In this document: piece by piece, positions 44,384 to 46,693 of the stretch
Layout of the letters: every line of letters begins with the position of its first letter
Position numbering within the stretch: the stretch's first letter is position 1
Source: Bacteroidaceae bacterium
Lineage (GTDB): Bacteria; Bacteroidota; Bacteroidia; Bacteroidales; Barnesiellaceae_A
Direction of reading: 5' to 3'
NCBI GenBank assembly: GCA_017935645.1
Contig: JAGBHF010000094.1
Coordinates: 1 to 46,693, forward strand
DNA length: 46,693 bases
Made by a program: the position numbers and the translations under genes
The notes under the pieces: generated by a model
The model's database searches: none
Told to the model about the DNA's origin: nothing
What the model saw: the letters and a program-made list of their open reading frames with translations, nothing else

Positions 44384-46693
44384 TTATAGGCTCTTATTAA
44401 TAAAAACCTTACGCACGAAGTCACCTTGCTTAACAATGTAGATACCGCGAGTGGGATTCTCTACGCGGAAGCCGTTCAGGTCGTAGTACTCAACATCTTC
44501 GCTGTCACGCAACAAGGCCTCAATGTCCGAATATACATCGATTGTACATGTTGCACTGAGGTTGCTACCGTCTATCGTCTCAGCGGTAATTGTTGCAACA
44601 CCCTTTTTCAGCACAGTGATTTTGGCACTTAAGTTATCAAGAGGCTCGATGGTTGCAATCGTTGCATCCGATACGCTCCACACTACACCTTTTTCAGTTG
44701 CATCGTCGGGATAAATCGTTGCTGTCAGCACAACGGTTTCGCCCTCCATAGCAGTGATATTTGTTTGGTCGAGAGTGATGCTTGTAGCGAGTGTAGCTTC
44801 CACAGTCACCTCGCATGTAGCGGTAAGGTTGCTACCGTCTGTTGTAGTGGCGGTGATGGTGGCTGTACCAACCTTGTGTGCGGTTACGACACCATTCTCT
44901 ACGCTTGCAACTTCGCTATCGCTTGATGTCCAAACAACACCCTTATCGGTAGTTGTCTCAGGCAGAACCGTAGCGGTCAAGGTTGCTGTTTCGGTAGCCT
45001 TAAGCGTCACAGCAGTTTGGTCGAGAGTAATAGTAGTGGCTTGTGTGGCAACTACGGTCACTTCGCAAGTGGCACTGAGGTTGCTACCGTCAGTGGTTGT
45101 AGCTGTAATAGTGGCTGTACCAACCTTGTGGGCGGTTACAATGCCATTTTCTACGCTTGCAATTTCGCTATCGCTCGATGTCCATACTACCTCTTTGTTC
45201 GTTGTAGTTTCAGGCAAAACAGTGGCAGTCAAGGTAGCACTTTCAGTAGCTTTAAGTGTTACAGCTGTTTGGTCGAGGGTAATGCTTGTGGCAAGAGTAG
45301 CTTCCACTGTCACCTCGCAAGTTGCTGTGAGGTTGCTGCCGTCGGTAGTTGTGGCGGTAATGGTGGCAGTACCTACCTTGTGGGCTGTTATGACACCATC
45401 GGCAACAGTGGCTACACTTTCGTCTGAACTGCTCCACTCTACACCTTTATCGGTAGTCGTTTCGGGCAAAACGGTAGCGGTCAAGGTCGCAGTTTCGGTA
45501 GCTTTAAGTGTCACAGCTGTTTGGTCGAGGGTAATGCTTGTGGCAAGAGTAGCTTCCACTGTCACCTCGCAAGTTGCTGTGAGGTTGCTGCCGTCAACCG
45601 AAGTGGCAACTATATTGGCAACACCCTCTTTAAGAACGAGAACCTCTACACTCAGGTCGTTTACCTTCGCTATTTCCAAAATTGTAGAATCCGACACGCT
45701 CCATGTAACAAACTTATCTGTTACGTTATCGGGAGAAAGAATCGCCAAAACCTCAATTGTATTGCCAACATAAGCTGTGATTTTTTCTTTATCCAACTGT
45801 AGCAGTTCCGGGGCTACATAGTTCGCACTTCGCAAGTCATCTGTAATATTCACGAAATATTCCCAATACTTTGCATCGGCATAAGCCTCTTTACAATCTT
45901 TCACCACATGCAGTGTTGCATTATCATTGACATATAAGGTGAATGTATTACTGTATATAGTAGGAGGTACTTCGGCATAAGAGTTCACAGTTTTTATTCT
46001 ATCACAACCGTCAAAGACTTTCTCTCCTATTTCTGTTACTGCTTTACCTATGGTAACTGTTCTTAGTTTGTCACAATTTACAAAAGCACTCTCACCTATC
46101 GAAGTAACACTATTTGGGATGGCAACCTCTGTCAAGCCGTTACAACCATAGAAAGCAGACTCACCTATCGAAGTGACACTGTTGGGGATAGTTACCTCTG
46201 TCAAGCCGGTGCAATTATAGAAAGCGCGCTCACCTATCGAAGTAACACTGTTGGGGATAGTAACCTCTGTCAAGCCGGTGCAACCCGAGAAAGCACTACT
46301 ACCTATAGAAGTAACACTATTGGGGATGGTAACCTCAGTCAGTCCGGTGCAACCATAGAAAGCATACTTACCTATCGAAGTAACACTGTTGGGGATAGTT
46401 ACCTCTGTCAAGCCGGTACAATACAAGAAAGTATTGTCACCTATCGAAGTGACACTGTTGGGGATGGTAACCTCTGTCAAGCCGGTGCATCCCCAGAAAG
46501 CTCCCCCACCTATCAAAGTGACACTATTGGGGATAATAACCGAGGTCAAGCCGGTACAATACGAGAAAACATTATCAGGAATTGTTTTTACCGATTCTCC
46601 TATATTGAGTGTTGTTAGATTACTACAACCATCAAATGCCGAAAACGAAGAATCTCCCATCCTTGTACAATTCTCAGCATTGAAGTTTACGGT
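44384..46693 (-). CDS. surface protein with BspA-type LRRs, Big_2 Ig-like repeats and C-terminal sorting tail; 5' end outside window
   Basis: The frame stays open to the right edge. Residues encoded before the first internal ATG (TVNFNAENCTR) already fit an LRR pattern, so that ATG is not the start and the gene is truncated here. Counting from that ATG, residues 1-225 are about nine LRR_5 units of 23 residues (CTGLTEVTIPNSVTSIG type). A linker with VNDNATLHVVKDCKEAYADA follows, then from about 290 to 690 Ig-like bacterial group 2 domains, the middle ones highly similar 84-residue copies. The end (VEYYDLNGFRVENPTRGIYIVKQGD...RKVFI) looks like a Bacteroidota secretion and sorting tail. This is probably a cell-surface adhesin or host-interaction protein. 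A terminator follows. Confidence 0.9.
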   Translation of the reverse strand, partial: TVNFNAENCTRMGDSSFSAFDGCSNLTTLNIGESVKTIPDNVFSYCTGLTSVIIPNSVTLIGGGAFWGCTGLTEVTIPNSVTSIGDNTFLYCTGLTEVTIPNSVTSIGKYAFYGCTGLTEVTIPNSVTSIGSSAFSGCTGLTEVTIPNSVTSIGERAFYNCTGLTEVTIPNSVTSIGESAFYGCNGLTEVAIPNSVTSIGESAFVNCDKLRTVTIGKAVTEIGEKVFDGCDRIKTVNSYAEVPPTIYSNTFTLYVNDNATLHVVKDCKEAYADAKYWEYFVNITDDLRSANYVAPELLQLDKEKITAYVGNTIEVLAILSPDNVTDKFVTWSVSDSTILEIAKVNDLSVEVLVLKEGVANIVATSVDGSNLTATCEVTVEATLATSITLDQTAVTLKATETATLTATVLPETTTDKGVEWSSSDESVATVADGVITAHKVGTATITATTTDGSNLTATCEVTVEATLATSITLDQTAVTLKATESATLTATVLPETTTNKEVVWTSSDSEIASVENGIVTAHKVGTATITATTTDGSNLSATCEVTVVATQATTITLDQTAVTLKATETATLTATVLPETTTDKGVVWTSSDSEVASVENGVVTAHKVGTATITATTTDGSNLTATCEVTVEATLATSITLDQTNITAMEGETVVLTATIYPDDATEKGVVWSVSDATIATIEPLDNLSAKITVLKKGVATITAETIDGSNLSATCTIDVYSDIEALLRDSEDVEYYDLNGFRVENPTRGIYIVKQGDFVRKVFINKSL
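44767..45595. repeat. 252-bp tandem repeats encoding Big_2 domains
   Basis: The marker GGTCGAG recurs at 44767, 45019, 45271 and 45523, exactly 252 bases (84 codons) apart. Between the third and fourth copies, an 83-base stretch from 45261 recurs from 45513 without a mismatch. Similarity at the DNA level points to recent duplication or gene conversion. Confidence 0.85.
46095..46577. repeat. 69-bp tandem repeats encoding LRR units
   Basis: CCTATCGAAG or a one-base variant recurs at 46095, 46164, 46233, 46302, 46371, 46440 and 46509, spaced exactly 69 bases (23 codons). The intervening TCAAGCCGGT segments are also nearly constant. Each unit encodes one leucine-rich repeat, and copies differ at only a few positions. 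Confidence 0.85.

Noticed and set aside
44754..45773. 339-codon valine-rich open frame on the plus strand
   Set aside because: It lies opposite the Big_2 repeats, and its own repetition follows from theirs. The minus-strand frame has recognisable domains and a sorting tail; this one does not.
46095..46577. CRISPR-like regular spacing of short repeats
   Set aside because: The 69-base period is a multiple of three, the repeats run uninterrupted in a coding frame, and each unit encodes a leucine-rich repeat. There are no variable spacers and no cas genes.

Overview
The window reads as chromosomal DNA of a member of the order Bacteroidales (phylum Bacteroidota), probably gut- or host-associated. 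Pointers are several -7 elements of the Bacteroidota type (TAnnTTTG, one with a well-spaced TTTTG 19 bases upstream), a TonB-dependent receptor with a carboxypeptidase-like N-terminal domain, BspA-type leucine-rich-repeat proteins, secreted proteins with Bacteroidota-style C-terminal sorting tails, a secreted choloylglycine-hydrolase-family enzyme, and the gene orders DUF2520/KdsC/Maf, gyrA/TPR divergent from clpC, and tsaC/ClC/fmt. The family or genus cannot be fixed from sequence reading alone. No rRNA, tRNA, insertion sequence, prophage, integron or CRISPR array was recognised.

Left part (1-9.8 kb). A 5'-truncated unknown gene ends at a terminator and faces a TonB-dependent receptor. A six-gene forward cluster follows: nitroreductase, DUF2520 Rossmann protein, KdsC-like phosphatase, Maf pyrophosphatase, lipoprotein cyclophilin and M16 zinc protease. 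Next comes a DUF349 coiled-coil gene that is interrupted by one in-frame TAA and is otherwise intact on both sides.

Envelope and translation block (9.8-16.5 kb). A polyprenyl-phosphate sugar-1-phosphate transferase on the plus strand converges, with overlapping ends, on a tightly packed minus-strand operon. That operon is tsaC, a second sugar-1-phosphate transferase, a ClC chloride channel with CBS domains, fmt and ybaN (DUF454), driven by a good Bacteroidota promoter.

Middle (16.5-26.6 kb). A cytosolic leucine-rich-repeat protein is divergent from a patatin-like lipase coupled to a cytosolic GH13 enzyme. Then come prs, a 961-residue secreted protein of unknown role, a 56-residue YqaE/Pmp3 membrane peptide that is easily missed, a NYN-domain protein, and a TPR protein co-directional with gyrA.

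Right part (26.6-46.7 kb). gyrA and clpC diverge around a short palindrome. They are followed by htpG, a secreted Ntn-hydrolase of the bile salt hydrolase/penicillin acylase family, a RelA-type (p)ppGpp synthetase whose HD hydrolase motifs are lost, and a small lipoprotein. A minus-strand cluster (DEAD-box helicase, ABC-F ATPase, M13 metallopeptidase) comes next. The window closes inside a large surface protein built from 69-bp leucine-rich repeats and 252-bp Ig-like (Big_2) repeats, whose 5' end lies outside.

Overall this is mostly core genome. I found no convincing undescribed multi-gene system. The most useful unusual items are the nonsense-interrupted DUF349 gene, the homogenised tandem repeats of the right-edge surface protein, the paired sugar-phosphate transferases around the fmt operon, and the large secreted protein of unknown role.
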